This document shows, in pieces, positions 26,527 to 36,150 of a stretch of 64,000 nt of DNA (position 1 is its first letter; each line of letters starts with the position of its first letter). The notes beneath the pieces were generated by a model that had not been told where the DNA came from, did not search any database, and saw only the letters and a list, made by a program, of their open reading frames with translations. The stretch comes from CAJQQK01 sp963696075 (GTDB taxonomy: Bacteria > Pseudomonadota > Alphaproteobacteria > Rhizobiales > Hyphomicrobiaceae), in the NCBI GenBank assembly GCA_963696075.1, contig CAVOJD010000006.1, forward strand, positions 248,001 through 312,000. Direction: 5' to 3'. The position numbers and the translations under genes are program-made.

Positions 26527-27150
26527 ATGAAGATGAAACTGCACTGGTCCCCGCGCTCGCCGTATGTCCGCAAGGTCATGATCGCAGCTCATGAGATGGG
26601 CCTCGCCGACAAACTCGAATGTGTGCGCACCGTCGTCGGGCCGAAGACGCCGGTCGAGGCGTATTTCGCCGAGCACCCGCTGAACAAGATCCCCGCCCTC
26701 GTCCTCGACGACGGCTTCATCGTCTTCGACAGCCGCGTCATCTGCGAATATCTCGACACCCTCCACGACGGCCCGAAACTCTTCCCCGCCGCCGGCCGTG
26801 AACGCCTGATGGCGCTGAGAAACCTGGCCTTCGGTGACGGCCTCGTCGATGTCGCGATGATGCGCCTGATCGAGCGCGGCAAACCCGAGGCGCAGCGCAC
26901 ACCCGAGATCATCGCCTCCAACGAACGCAAGACGGTCGAATCCATCAAGCGCCTCGAGGCCGACGTCGCCATGCTCACGGACCGCCCCTACGACATCGGC
27001 CACGTCGCGATCGGCACGGCGCTGGGTTACCTCGACTTCCGCTTCCCCGACGACAACTGGCGCGACGGCCACCCGAAACTCGCCGCCTGGCATCAGACCT
27101 TCCTCGACCGCCCGGCGGTGATCGCCTCCCCGGTCGTCGACGATTCCTGA
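26527..27150 (+). CDS. Glutathione S-transferase family protein
   Basis: This 207-residue protein has the thioredoxin-like N-terminal domain of GSTs (LHWSPRSPYVRKVMIAAHEMGL, then NKIPALVLDDG and SRVICEYLD) and an all-helical C-terminal domain. The serine near residue 11-12 (SPYVRK) would activate glutathione. GSTs in catabolic clusters often isomerise or open ring products. It follows the hydrolase-like gene by 27 bases. Confidence 0.85.
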   Translation: MKMKLHWSPRSPYVRKVMIAAHEMGLADKLECVRTVVGPKTPVEAYFAEHPLNKIPALVLDDGFIVFDSRVICEYLDTLHDGPKLFPAAGRERLMALRNLAFGDGLVDVAMMRLIERGKPEAQRTPEIIASNERKTVESIKRLEADVAMLTDRPYDIGHVAIGTALGYLDFRFPDDNWRDGHPKLAAWHQTFLDRPAVIASPVVDDS

Positions 27151-27187
27151 ATGATTATCCGCGCCGAACCACGCTGAGAGAGGTGTC

Positions 27188-27865
27188 ATGGCAATCGATA
27201 AACGCGTGAGCAGCGCCGCGGAAGCATTGGCCGGCGTCAAGGATGGCGCCGTCGTCATGGTGTCGGGCTTTGCCGGCGCAGGCTTCCCGAATGTCCTTTT
27301 GGAAGCGCTCCGCGACGCCGGCCCCAGGGGGCTGACCCTGGTCGCCAATTCCGCAACCCACCCTTATTCGCTGACCCACACGCTGATCGAGGCCGGCATG
27401 GTCACCAAGGTGATCGCTTCCGCCGCCCGCGGACGGGGCCGCGAACTCTCCCCCTTCGAGGAACTCTGGCGCGACGGCAAGATCGAGCTCGAATGCCTGC
27501 CCCAGGGCAACTTCTCCGAACGCATTCGCGCAGGCGGCGCCGGCATTCCCGCCTTCTACACCCCCGTTGCCTACGGCACGGAGCTTGGCAAAGGCCGGGA
27601 GGTCCGCGACTTCAACGGCCGCCCCTGCATCCTGGAAGAAGCCATCACCGGCGATCTGGCGCTCATCCGCGGCGACGTCGGCGACCGCTTCGGCAATGTC
27701 CGCTTTCGCTACGCGCAGATGAACTTCGGTCTCGCCATGGCCACCGCCTGCACCACGACGGTTGCCGAAGTCCGCGAGGCAACGACCTCGGCGATCCCGC
27801 CCGAGCACGTCCAGGTGCCAAGCGTCTACGTCAACTACGTCGTACCCGTCGGAGGTGAGGCATGA
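27188..27865 (+). CDS. 3-oxoacid CoA-transferase, subunit A
   Basis: This 225-residue subunit of a class I CoA-transferase has the glycine-rich VSGFAGAGFPNVLLEAL motif near the N-terminus and GNVRFRYAQMNFG later. The CoA donor is usually succinyl-CoA and the acceptor a 3-oxoacid (acetoacetate or 3-oxoadipate). The start overlaps nothing, but the stop overlaps the next gene (ATGA), so A and B subunits are co-translated. The neighbours make a 3-oxoadipate-type substrate plausible. Confidence 0.9.
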   Translation: MAIDKRVSSAAEALAGVKDGAVVMVSGFAGAGFPNVLLEALRDAGPRGLTLVANSATHPYSLTHTLIEAGMVTKVIASAARGRGRELSPFEELWRDGKIELECLPQGNFSERIRAGGAGIPAFYTPVAYGTELGKGREVRDFNGRPCILEEAITGDLALIRGDVGDRFGNVRFRYAQMNFGLAMATACTTTVAEVREATTSAIPPEHVQVPSVYVNYVVPVGGEA

Positions 27866-28539
27866 GCGCTTTGAACCGAAATCAGATGGCCTGGCGCGCA
27901 GCCCAGGACCTCGCCGATGGCAGCGTCGTCAATCTCGGCCTCGGCATGCCGGTGCTCGTCTCGAACTACATCACGGCCGATCGCGACATCTTCCTGCAGT
28001 CGGAAAACGGCATCCTCGGCGTCGGCCCCGAAGCCGAAGAAGGCCACCAGGACCGTAATCTCGTTGATGCCGGCAGCCGCCGCGTCACGTTGCAGGAGGG
28101 CGCGAGCATCGTCGATTCCGTTGCCTCGTTCGCGATGATCCGCGGCGGCCATATCGACGTGACGATCCTCGGCGCCTTCGAGGTCGCAACCAACGGCGAT
28201 CTCGCCAACTGGGACGCCAACATCCCCGCCAAGGGCCCGTTGGTCGGCGGCGCGATGGACCTGGCCGTCGGCGCCAATGGTGTCTGGATTCTGATGCAAC
28301 ACAACACCCGCGACGGCGGCCCCCGCCTCTTGGAGGCGTGCAACCTGCCGCTCACCGCGCCGGCCTGCGTCACCCGCGTCTACACCGACATCGCCGTCGT
28401 CGACCTCACGCCGGACGGCTTCCTTGCCCGCGAGGTCCTTGCCGAGATCAGTTCGGAGGAGCTCCAGTCGCGCACCGGCGCCCCGATCAAGCTCGCGGAT
28501 GATTGCCAGCCTCTCGAAGCACCTGAAATCGCTGCATAA
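27862..28539 (+). CDS. 3-oxoacid CoA-transferase, subunit B
   Basis: This 225-residue subunit carries the catalytic glutamate, E48 in SENGILGVGP, which forms the glutamyl-CoA thioester. LGLGMPVLVSNYI and EEGHQDRNLVDAG are also family features. It starts four bases before the A-subunit stop. Its stop lies 46 bases before the first unit of repeat cluster B. The symbols pcaJ, scoB or atoA could all fit, so none is given. Confidence 0.9.
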   Translation: MSALNRNQMAWRAAQDLADGSVVNLGLGMPVLVSNYITADRDIFLQSENGILGVGPEAEEGHQDRNLVDAGSRRVTLQEGASIVDSVASFAMIRGGHIDVTILGAFEVATNGDLANWDANIPAKGPLVGGAMDLAVGANGVWILMQHNTRDGGPRLLEACNLPLTAPACVTRVYTDIAVVDLTPDGFLAREVLAEISSEELQSRTGAPIKLADDCQPLEAPEIAA

Positions 28540-28585
28540 AAGTTCATCATTCAAGAGCCGTTGGGCGGTCGCATATCCAGGCCCC

Positions 28586-29116
28586 TGTCCGGGAGCTTTG
28601 CGACCCGGCGCTTGGCGCCGCCCCGTCGGAGGCGCAGCGTGATTGCCCCGCAATCGCGCGGTTCGCGCCGTGAGACAAACCAATGTCCGGGAGCTTTGCG
28701 ACCCGGCGCTTCGCGCCGCGCCCGCGCAGGCCCGACCGGAGGGAGGAATAGCCGCGAGCGAAACCAATCTGTCCGGGAGCTTTGCGACCCGGCGCTCAGC
28801 GCCGCGCCCGCGCAGACCCGACCGGAGGGAGGAATAGCCGCGAGCGAAACATCTGTCCGGGAGCTTTGCGACCCGGCGCTCAGCGCCGCGCCCGCGCAGG
28901 CCCGACCGGAGGGAGGAATAGCCGCGAGCGAAACATCTTCCGGGAGCTTTGCGACCCGGCGCTTAGCGCCGCGCCCGCGCAGGCCCGACCGGAGGGAGGA
29001 ATAGCCGCGAGCGAAACCAGTCTGTCCGGGAGCTTTGCGACCCGGCGCTTGGCGCCGCCCCGTCGGAGGCGCAGCGTGATTGCCCCGCAATCACGCGGTA
29101 CGCGCCGTGAGACAAA
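28586..29116. repeat. Structured tandem repeat cluster B (6 units, two types)
   Basis: Units start at 28586, 28684, 28770, 28854, about 28937 and 29023, with periods of about 83-98 bases. All share TCCGGGAGCTTTGCGACCCGG then GGCGC-loop-GCGCC. Units 1 and 6 continue with CGGAGGCGCAG, a TGATTGC/GCAATCA-type hairpin (unit 1 reads GCAATCG), and GCGCCGTGAGACAAA, as in cluster C. Units 2-5 instead carry GACCGGAGGGAGGAATAGCC and end GAGCGAAAC. The cluster closes 3 bases before the 3' end of tRNA-Ala. Reading frames through it on both strands are not conserved coding. Confidence 0.8.
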
Positions 29117-29119
29117 TAA

Positions 29120-29195
<76 letters not shown>

Positions 29196-29377
29196 TCCGA
29201 GGGTTTCGGCGGATTTGACGCAGACGCCATCCCGCCAATTGGGACGATGTGAGTAGGCCGATCCGGCCAAAACTTCAAGCCATAATTTGCCCGGGCGCCA
29301 GCGAGAGCATGGCGCGCCCGGCAATCGGCCTCACCGCCGTGCACCATCGCGGCGGTCATCAACTTCAAGCGGACGGC

Positions 29378-29776
29378 TCAGGTTTCCTCGTCGTCCGTGC
29401 CGACGCCGCCCCCGATGATGTCCTCGACCCCGTCGGGGTCATCATCGTCATCAGCAAGGAACGTATCGTCGGCATCGTCGTCATCGTCGTCGTCGCCGAG
29501 TTCCGCGTCTGCCTCTTCCAGGCTGACGAGTGCATCATCGTCGTCTGCGACCTCATCGCCGTCGGCCGCCTCTTTCGCTGGCTCGGCCGACTTGGCGCGC
29601 ACCGGGGTCGGCGCGACGACCTCTACTTCCTCTTCCTGCGCTTCGGGCGCGAGCTTGTACACCGCGCTGCAGACCGGGCAAACGATCGGGTCGCGGTTGA
29701 GGTCGTAGAACTTCGCTTCGCACTCGTCGTTCTGACAGGTCCGTTTCGTGCCGCGGGCTTCTTTCGTCGTCGCCAT
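29378..29776 (-). CDS. TIGR02300 family protein
   Basis: This 132-residue protein opens with a probable zinc-binding motif: cysteines 14, 19, 33 and 36 around KFYDLNRDPIVCPVC. The rest is a long acidic tail with runs of aspartate and glutamate, typical of the alphaproteobacterial TIGR02300 family. The function is unknown; the composition suggests an RNA- or protein-binding accessory. It lies divergent from aroA. Confidence 0.85.
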   Translation of the reverse strand: MATTKEARGTKRTCQNDECEAKFYDLNRDPIVCPVCSAVYKLAPEAQEEEVEVVAPTPVRAKSAEPAKEAADGDEVADDDDALVSLEEADAELGDDDDDDDADDTFLADDDDDPDGVEDIIGGGVGTDDEET

Positions 29777-30029
29777 TACGTCCTCTCGGTCTCGGAAATC
29801 GCGCTGCCTGTGCCATGCGCGTCCGCTGTTGTCAAAGCCAATTCGTTGAATTCTGTCTCACGGCACCGTTTCGCGGTCTTTGTCGGTTGACAAGCACGTT
29901 GCCGGGAAGATGTATGGCGCGAACAGGCGGCATGGGTGGCAACGCCCAGTTGGGCGCCGATCCGGCAGCCGGGCTAAGGGTAGTCTGGCCCGCGCCGGGC
30001 CTTATGTAGGAAGAGCACGGCGGCGCGCA

Positions 30030-31400
30030 ATGCACAACTCGACAGGAAATGACGCAGGCCAATCGGCCCCAAGGCCGCTGAGAGCCGCTCGGTCCGGCGC
30101 GCTCAACGGCGTCGTGAAAGTGCCTGGGGACAAATCGATCTCACACCGTGCGCTGATGTTCTCAGGCCTCGCGACCGGTCACGCTGAAATCCGCGGCCTT
30201 CTCGAAGCCGAAGACACGCTCAATACGGCCGCCGCCATGCGCGCCCTCGGGGCTGATGTGGCGAAGCAAGACGACGTCTGGCGTGTCAGGGGGCGCGGCG
30301 TCGGTGGTCTGAGCCAGCCGCAAGCCCCGATCGACTTCGGCAATTCCGGCACCGGCGTCCGCCTGATGATGGGCGTCATCGCCGGCCACGCGATGACGGT
30401 GGAGTTCGTCGGGGATGCCTCACTGAGCCGCCGCCCGATGGGACGCGTCCTCACGCCGTTGAAGGAAATGGGCCTCCAGGTGCTGGACGGTGACCGCGAA
30501 ACGCTCCCGCTCAAGGTCCGCGGCACATCCCGCCTCGTGCCGATCGAATACCGCCTGCCGGTGCCGTCGGCCCAGGTCAAGTCGGCCGTCCTGATCGCCG
30601 GCTTGATGGCGCGCGGCACCACCACCGTCCTCGAGCACGAACCAACCCGCGATCACACCGAACGCATGCTGCGTTATCTCGGCGCCGAGATCGAAAGCCG
30701 TCCGCGCGGCGATGGCCTGACCGCGATCACGATCCATGGCGACGCCGAACTGACCGGCCGCGACATCATCGTCCCGGGCGATCCAAGTTCCGCCGCGTTC
30801 CTCGTTGCGGCAGCCGTGCTCGTGCCGGGCTCCGACATCACCGTCGAAGGCGTTCTTGTCAATGAGACCCGCGACGGCTTCTACCGGACGCTGCGCGAGA
30901 TGGGCGCCGACATCGCCTTCCTGAACGAGCGTGAGGAGGGCGGCGAGCAGATCGCAGACATTCGCGCCCGCCATGGCGATCTCGTCGGTGTCACCGTGCC
31001 GCCGGAGCGCGCCCCGAGCATGATCGACGAATATCCGATCCTCGCCGTCGCAGCGTCATTTGCGCGAGGCGAAACGCGCATGCAGGGCCTGGCGGAGTTG
31101 AAGGTCAAGGAAAGCGACCGGCTCGCCGCCACCGCCGCGGGCCTTGCCGCCAATGGTGTCACGGCAACCATTGAGGGCGACGACCTGATTGTCACGGGCG
31201 GCAAGGGCGCAGCCGGTGGCGGCACCGTCGCAACCCACCTCGACCACCGCATCGCCATGTCGTTTCTGGTCATGGGGCTGGCTGCTGAAAACCCCGTCAC
31301 CGTTGACGACGCCCGCATGATCCAGACAAGCTTCACCGGCTTTGAAGATCTGATGCGCAGCCTCGGCGCTGAAATCGCCGCAGCCCCCGCCGCTGACTGA
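30030..31400 (+). CDS. aroA: 5-enolpyruvylshikimate-3-phosphate synthase
   Basis: EPSP synthase joins phosphoenolpyruvate to shikimate-3-phosphate in the aromatic amino-acid pathway. The 456-residue protein has GDKSISHRALM, FGNSGTGVRLMMG and KVKESDRLAATA. ATG 30030 gives a start with an N-terminal tail of about 25 residues, while the open frame begins upstream at 29880. It opens the aroA-cmk-rpsA run; cmk follows by 25 bases. Confidence 0.96.
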   Translation: MHNSTGNDAGQSAPRPLRAARSGALNGVVKVPGDKSISHRALMFSGLATGHAEIRGLLEAEDTLNTAAAMRALGADVAKQDDVWRVRGRGVGGLSQPQAPIDFGNSGTGVRLMMGVIAGHAMTVEFVGDASLSRRPMGRVLTPLKEMGLQVLDGDRETLPLKVRGTSRLVPIEYRLPVPSAQVKSAVLIAGLMARGTTTVLEHEPTRDHTERMLRYLGAEIESRPRGDGLTAITIHGDAELTGRDIIVPGDPSSAAFLVAAAVLVPGSDITVEGVLVNETRDGFYRTLREMGADIAFLNEREEGGEQIADIRARHGDLVGVTVPPERAPSMIDEYPILAVAASFARGETRMQGLAELKVKESDRLAATAAGLAANGVTATIEGDDLIVTGGKGAAGGGTVATHLDHRIAMSFLVMGLAAENPVTVDDARMIQTSFTGFEDLMRSLGAEIAAAPAAD

Positions 31401-31425
31401 CGACGAGCCGAGGAGATCATTCCCC

Positions 31426-32061
31426 GTGATTATTGCAATCGACGGACCGGCCGCGTCGGGCAAGGGCACCCTGGCCCGCCTGATCGCGGAACACTTCGGG
31501 TATCACCATCTCGACACCGGCCTGCTCTATCGTGCTGTGGCGCGGGACGTGCGCGCCGTCGAGGGCCGCCTCGATGATCCCGCCGATACCGCCCGCGCCG
31601 CCCGCGCGCTCGATCCCGCGACCCTCGATGATCCCACGCTGCGCCATCCCGGCCTCGGCAACGCGGCCTCCGTCGTCGCCCAGATCCCCGAGGTGCGCCG
31701 TATCCTGCTCGACTTCCAGCACGCATTCGCCCTGAAGCCGCCGGGCGCCGTCCTTGATGGCCGTGATATCGGCACCGTCGTTTGTCCGCACGCAGACGTT
31801 AAGATTTTCGTCATTGCCGACGCCCGCGTCCGCGCCGAACGCCGCTACCTCGAACTGGTCGCACGCGGCGAAGCCGTCACCCGCGCCGAAATCCTCGATC
31901 AGATCCAGCGCCGCGATCAGCGCGACCGCGACCGCGCCGACAGTCCGCTGAAGCCCGCGGACGATGCACTGTTGCTAGATACGACAGATTTAGATATAGA
32001 CGGATCATTCGACGCCGCCGTCGGACTGATCAAGAGGAAGATCGGCCAATCGGGTGCCTGA
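31426..32061 (+). CDS. cmk: Cytidylate kinase
   Basis: Cmk phosphorylates CMP and dCMP. The 211-residue protein begins with the P-loop IAIDGPAASGKGTLARLI and continues with HHLDTGLLYRAVA. LDGRDIGTVVCPHADVK is the second family signature. The start is GTG at 31426 with GAGGAG ten bases upstream. The arrangement aroA-cmk-rpsA is conserved widely in proteobacteria. Confidence 0.96.
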   Translation: MIIAIDGPAASGKGTLARLIAEHFGYHHLDTGLLYRAVARDVRAVEGRLDDPADTARAARALDPATLDDPTLRHPGLGNAASVVAQIPEVRRILLDFQHAFALKPPGAVLDGRDIGTVVCPHADVKIFVIADARVRAERRYLELVARGEAVTRAEILDQIQRRDQRDRDRADSPLKPADDALLLDTTDLDIDGSFDAAVGLIKRKIGQSGA

Positions 32062-32389
32062 CCAGGCGCCCAATTTCTGTTGGCAGGACCGAGAGTCCTT
32101 CTGTCGCGGCGCTCATAAAAAGATCCCACATTTGGCCGGGACAAGGTCGGCTGAGGCATGGCTTTCGCATGATCTGAGATCTGCGGAACAAGCCTTCGCT
32201 CCAGCCGTCATCTTCACGTCGGCGGAGCCGTCGTCTCCCGGAAGCCTTCTTCGGCCAATCGACAAGATCAACGCCTGGCGGCCCTTAGGCCGAGCAGGTA
32301 TCGCCGGTGGCTAAACCCACCAGCATCCACAACTTGAACAGGGCCACACCCGTGCCGCACACGGCCGTGGCCCGCCATTTGGAGAACAG
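32062..32389 (+). promoter_or_regulatory. rpsA leader with a hairpin before the ribosome-binding site
   Basis: No gene is visible in these 328 bases. At 32341-32373 GGGCCAC pairs with GTGGCCC, and inside it CCGTG pairs with CACGG; the hairpin ends 7 bases before the GGAG of rpsA. A weaker GGTGG/CCACC hairpin is at 32306-32321. S1 represses its own mRNA in E. coli, so a structured leader here is plausible, but its role is not shown. Confidence 0.5.
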
Positions 32390-34114
32390 ATGAGTACGCA
32401 GCAACACTCGGAAAGCCTAAATCCTTCGAAGGAAGATTTCGCCGCTATGCTCGACGAGACCTTGGCCGATGACATTGCCTATGAAGGCAACGTCATGCGC
32501 GGCAAGGTCGTCGGTCTCGAAAAAGAATTCGCGATCGTCGATGTCGGCCTGAAAATGGAAGGCCGCGTGCCGCTCAAGGAGTTCGCGGTTGCTGGAAAGC
32601 CCGCCAATCTTGCCGTCGGCGACGAGGTCGAGGTCTATCTTGAGCGCGTCGAGAACGCGCTCGGCGAAGCCGTCCTCTCCCGCGACAAGGCGCGCCGTGA
32701 GGAAAGCTGGGTCCGGCTCGAAAAGCAGTTCGAAGCAGGCGAAAAAGTCACTGGCGTCATCTTCTCCCGCGTCAAGGGCGGCTTCACCGTCGATCTCGAC
32801 GGCGCCGTCGCGTTCCTGCCCGGCAGCCAGGTCGACATCCGCCCCGTTCGCGACATCGGCCCCCTGATGCATCAGGAACAGCCTTTCCAGATCCTCAAGA
32901 TGGATCGCCGCCGCGGCAACATCGTCGTCTCGCGCCGCTCCGTCCTCGAGGAAACCCGCGCCGAGCAGCGCGCCGACATCGTCTCGCGTCTCGCTGAAGG
33001 CCAGGTCATCGACGGCGTCGTCAAGAACATCACCGACTACGGTGCGTTCATCGATCTCGGCGGCATCGACGGCCTCCTCCACGTCACCGACATGGCCTGG
33101 CGCCGGGTCAATCACCCCTCCGAGATCGTCAACGTCGGCGACACGGTGAAGGTGCAGATCATCCGCATCAACTCTGAAACACAGCGCATTTCGCTCGGCA
33201 TGAAGCAGCTCCAGGATGACCCCTGGAACGGCATCGAGGCGAAGTACCCTGTCGGCGGCCGCTTCTCCGGCACCGTCACGAACATCGCCGACTACGGCGC
33301 CTTCGTCGAACTGGAGCCGGGTGTCGAGGGCCTCATCCACGTCTCGGAAATGAGCTGGACCAAGAAGAACATCCATCCCGGCAAGATCGTCTCGACGTCG
33401 CAGGAAGTTCAGGTCCAGATCCTCGAGGTCGACCCGCAAAAGCGCCGTATCTCGCTTGGCCTCAAGCAGACCCAGGACAACCCGTGGGATGCCTTCCTCG
33501 CTGAGCACCCGAAGGGCACCGAAGTCGAAGGTCCGATCCGCAACATCACCGAGTTCGGTCTCTTCATCGGCCTCGAGCAGGGTGTCGACGGAATGGTCCA
33601 CCTCTCCGACCTGGACTGGAACCGCGCCGGCGACGACGTCATCAAGGAATACAACAAGGGCGACAACGTCCGCGCCGTGGTCCTCGACGTCGATCCGGAA
33701 AAAGAGCGCATCTCGCTCGGCATCAAGCAGCTCGGCGGCGACCCGCTCGACACGATTGCCAAGTACAAGAAGGGCGATCCCGTCACCTGCGAAGTCATCC
33801 AGGTCCAGGAGAACGGCATCGAGGTCAAGATCGCCGACACCGATCTCACGAGCTTCGTGCGCCGTTCGGATCTCTCGCGTGACCGCTCCGAGCAGCGCCC
33901 CGAGCGTTTCAACGTCGGCGACAAGATCGACGCCTCCGTTATCACGGTTGACCGCACGGCCCGCCGTATCGGCGTGTCGGTCAAGGCGCTCGAAATCGCA
34001 GAAGAAAAGCAGGCTGTCGAGCAGTACGGCTCGTCCGACTCAGGCGCCTCGCTGGGCGATATCCTGGGCGCAGCCATGAAGCAGCGTGAAGGCGACGAGC
34101 CGGCCAACGACTAG
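32390..34114 (+). CDS. rpsA: 30S ribosomal protein S1
   Basis: S1 lets the 30S subunit bind and unfold mRNA. The 574-residue protein has six S1 (OB-fold) repeats: residues about 30-100, 115-180, 200-265, 285-350, 370-435 and 460-525, each with a VxxITDYGAFIDLGG or TEFGLFIGLE type motif. The tail is GAAMKQREGDEPAND. GGAGAACAG precedes the ATG. An intrinsic terminator follows at 34209-34243. Confidence 0.98.
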   Translation: MSTQQHSESLNPSKEDFAAMLDETLADDIAYEGNVMRGKVVGLEKEFAIVDVGLKMEGRVPLKEFAVAGKPANLAVGDEVEVYLERVENALGEAVLSRDKARREESWVRLEKQFEAGEKVTGVIFSRVKGGFTVDLDGAVAFLPGSQVDIRPVRDIGPLMHQEQPFQILKMDRRRGNIVVSRRSVLEETRAEQRADIVSRLAEGQVIDGVVKNITDYGAFIDLGGIDGLLHVTDMAWRRVNHPSEIVNVGDTVKVQIIRINSETQRISLGMKQLQDDPWNGIEAKYPVGGRFSGTVTNIADYGAFVELEPGVEGLIHVSEMSWTKKNIHPGKIVSTSQEVQVQILEVDPQKRRISLGLKQTQDNPWDAFLAEHPKGTEVEGPIRNITEFGLFIGLEQGVDGMVHLSDLDWNRAGDDVIKEYNKGDNVRAVVLDVDPEKERISLGIKQLGGDPLDTIAKYKKGDPVTCEVIQVQENGIEVKIADTDLTSFVRRSDLSRDRSEQRPERFNVGDKIDASVITVDRTARRIGVSVKALEIAEEKQAVEQYGSSDSGASLGDILGAAMKQREGDEPAND

Positions 34115-34208
34115 GCCGGTCGCCCTTGGATGCGGCGGTGCAATGGCGCCGCATCTGAGCTTCGAGCCCTGAAAGCTCGAGCCCTGAAAGTTCGAAAATT
34201 GAAAGAAT

Positions 34209-34243
34209 GCGCGGCCATCCGGCAAGGGTGGCCGCGCTTTTTT
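34209..34243 (+). terminator. Intrinsic terminator downstream of rpsA
   Basis: GCGCGGCCA (34209-34217) pairs perfectly over nine bases with TGGCCGCGC (34229-34237), followed by six T residues. It ends the aroA-cmk-rpsA transcript. Confidence 0.92.
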
Positions 34244-34335
34244 GCATTCCCCCGCACAACGTGCGTCGCCCTTTCACTTCTCGTTGACGACGTTTCCTAG
34301 TATTTGATTAGAGCAGCCGGGCTAGAGTGTGAGTC

Positions 34336-34629
34336 ATGAGCAAACATGACGATAAACGCCCCAGTCTCGCGCGACGCCTGCCGCTGTGGGGGTTCGCACT
34401 CTTAGCAGGCCTCCTCTTCGGCGTTATCGCCATGCTTGTCGGCCTTATCATCGGCCTGCAGACGAAAATGGTCCTCATCGCCGGCGCGGCCGTTTGCTGC
34501 ACGACCTTCTCGCTCACCGCCTTCCTCGAAGCCGCCGCCGAGTTCTTCATGGCCGTTGTCGAAGCGATCCTGTCCGTCTTCGCCGCCATCCTCGCAGCGG
34601 TCGCAGTCATCTTCTCGAGCTGTTCATAA
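34336..34629 (+). CDS. Small hydrophobic membrane protein
   Basis: I do not recognise this 97-residue protein. It has a basic start (MSKHDDKRPSLARRLP) and three to four hydrophobic segments: residues 17-42, 46-66 and 72-95. No motif is visible. It lies between rpsA and sppA on the same strand. The codon use fits its neighbours, but there is no conserved motif to confirm that it is expressed. Confidence 0.55.
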   Translation: MSKHDDKRPSLARRLPLWGFALLAGLLFGVIAMLVGLIIGLQTKMVLIAGAAVCCTTFSLTAFLEAAAEFFMAVVEAILSVFAAILAAVAVIFSSCS

Positions 34630-34794
34630 CCCGCCAGGCCCGGCTCGGGCCGGCACCACATCTGCCCCTATCCGCAGCGACCGAACTTCGCGCCGCCCGC
34701 TCTGGCTTGCCGCGCCAGAATATGCCAAACCATCCCCTCGGATCGCGGCGCCCGTTCGCCCACGGGCTCAATGTTCTCAGGGATTTAAACGATC

Positions 34795-35760
34795 ATGACC
34801 CAGGAAACCGAAGGCATCCTCGATCGCCGCCGCCTGCGCCGCAAACTGGGCCTGTGGCGAACGCTTGCGATCATCGCCGGCATCCTCTTCGTCGGCGCCA
34901 TGGCCCTGATTTCCAGCGGCGGCGCGGAAAAGCTCGTCCAGAAGGCCCATATCGCGCGCATTACGCTTGAAGGCGTGATCACCGACGACCGCAAGACCGA
35001 CCAACTCCTGAAGAAGATCGCCGAGTCCGAAAACGTCAAAGGCGTCATCGTCTTCGTCAACAGCCCCGGCGGCACCACGACCGGTGGCGAGGCGCTGTAC
35101 CGGGGCCTGCGCGAAATCTCGGCCAAGAAGCCCGTCGTCGCCCAGTTCGGCACGGTGGCCGCCTCCGCCGCCTACATGGCCGGCCTTGGCACCGATCACA
35201 TCATCGCCCGCTCCAATTCAATCACGGGTTCCGTCGGCGTTCTCGTCCAGTGGCCCCAGGTCACCGGGCTTCTCGAGAAGATCGGCGTCAAGATGAACAC
35301 CGTTAAAAGCGGCAACCTGAAAGCCGAACCCTCCCCGTTCAGCGAACTCGACTCGGAAAACCGCGCCCTGCTCAACGCAATGATCCAGGAAAGCCAGCGC
35401 TGGTTCCTTCAGCTTGTGCGCGAGCGCCGCAAGATCGACACCGCTGCCGTTCCGGGCCTTGAGGCTGGCCGCGTGTACTCCGGCCGCGAGGCGCAGGAGT
35501 ACAAGCTGGTGGATGAGATCGGGGGTGAAGATGAAGCGGTTAAGTATCTTGTAGATAAACGTAAAGTGCCCGCCGACCTGCAGGTTAAGGATTGGAAGCC
35601 GAAAAACGATCTAGATTGGCCGTTTTCGAATGCGCTCGCGCGTTATATGCTCCACACCGTGGGGGTCCTCTTCGGTGGCATGAGCGGTGCGTTGCAACCG
35701 CTGCCGGCGGCGGGGCTCGAGGGAATGGTCTCTGTGTGGCAGCCGACCGTCACGGAGTGA
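34795..35760 (+). CDS. sppA: Signal peptide peptidase SppA
   Basis: SppA degrades cleaved signal peptides at the inner membrane. The 321-residue protein has an N-terminal transmembrane helix (residues 22-42, TLAIIAGILFVGAMALIS) and a ClpP-like protease domain: VIVFVNSPGGTTTGGEA, then AASAAYMAG with the nucleophile serine near 124, and NLKAEPSPFS with the general-base lysine near 176. It is the short, single-domain form. ihfB follows 28 bases later. Confidence 0.93.
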   Translation: MTQETEGILDRRRLRRKLGLWRTLAIIAGILFVGAMALISSGGAEKLVQKAHIARITLEGVITDDRKTDQLLKKIAESENVKGVIVFVNSPGGTTTGGEALYRGLREISAKKPVVAQFGTVAASAAYMAGLGTDHIIARSNSITGSVGVLVQWPQVTGLLEKIGVKMNTVKSGNLKAEPSPFSELDSENRALLNAMIQESQRWFLQLVRERRKIDTAAVPGLEAGRVYSGREAQEYKLVDEIGGEDEAVKYLVDKRKVPADLQVKDWKPKNDLDWPFSNALARYMLHTVGVLFGGMSGALQPLPAAGLEGMVSVWQPTVTE

Positions 35761-35788
35761 TCTGGCTAGATTTGGGTGTTTGAGCGTT

Positions 35789-36076
35789 ATGATAAAGTCA
35801 GAGTTGATACAGAAGATTTCCGCAGCCAATTCGCATCTCTATCACCGCGAGGCTGAGCGCATCGTCAACGTCATCTTCTCCGAAATCGTGGATGCTTTGG
35901 CGCGCGGGGATCGTGTCGAGTTGCGCGGCTTCGGCGCCTTCACCGTCAAGTACCGCGGGCCGCGCATCGGCCGTAACCCGCGCACGGGAACCGCCGTCTC
36001 GGTCGAGGAAAAGTTCGTGCCCTTCTTCAAGACGGGCAAGGAACTGCGCGAACGGCTGAACGCCGACAAGGAATAA
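35789..36076 (+). CDS. ihfB: Integration host factor beta subunit
   Basis: IHF bends DNA at specific sites for recombination and transcription. The 95-residue protein has the HU/IHF fold with GRNPRTGTAVSV, which holds the DNA-inserting proline, and the N-terminal ELIQKISAANSHL. ATG at 35789 gives MIKSELIQK, the normal IhfB start. It follows sppA closely and precedes lapA. Confidence 0.95.
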   Translation: MIKSELIQKISAANSHLYHREAERIVNVIFSEIVDALARGDRVELRGFGAFTVKYRGPRIGRNPRTGTAVSVEEKFVPFFKTGKELRERLNADKE

Positions 36077-36150
36077 TCGAGGGCGCGGCCTCCGGCTGGA
36101 GCGTTTCAGGCCGCGCGCGATGACAGACAGTTCTGAGGAGACGACGAGAC

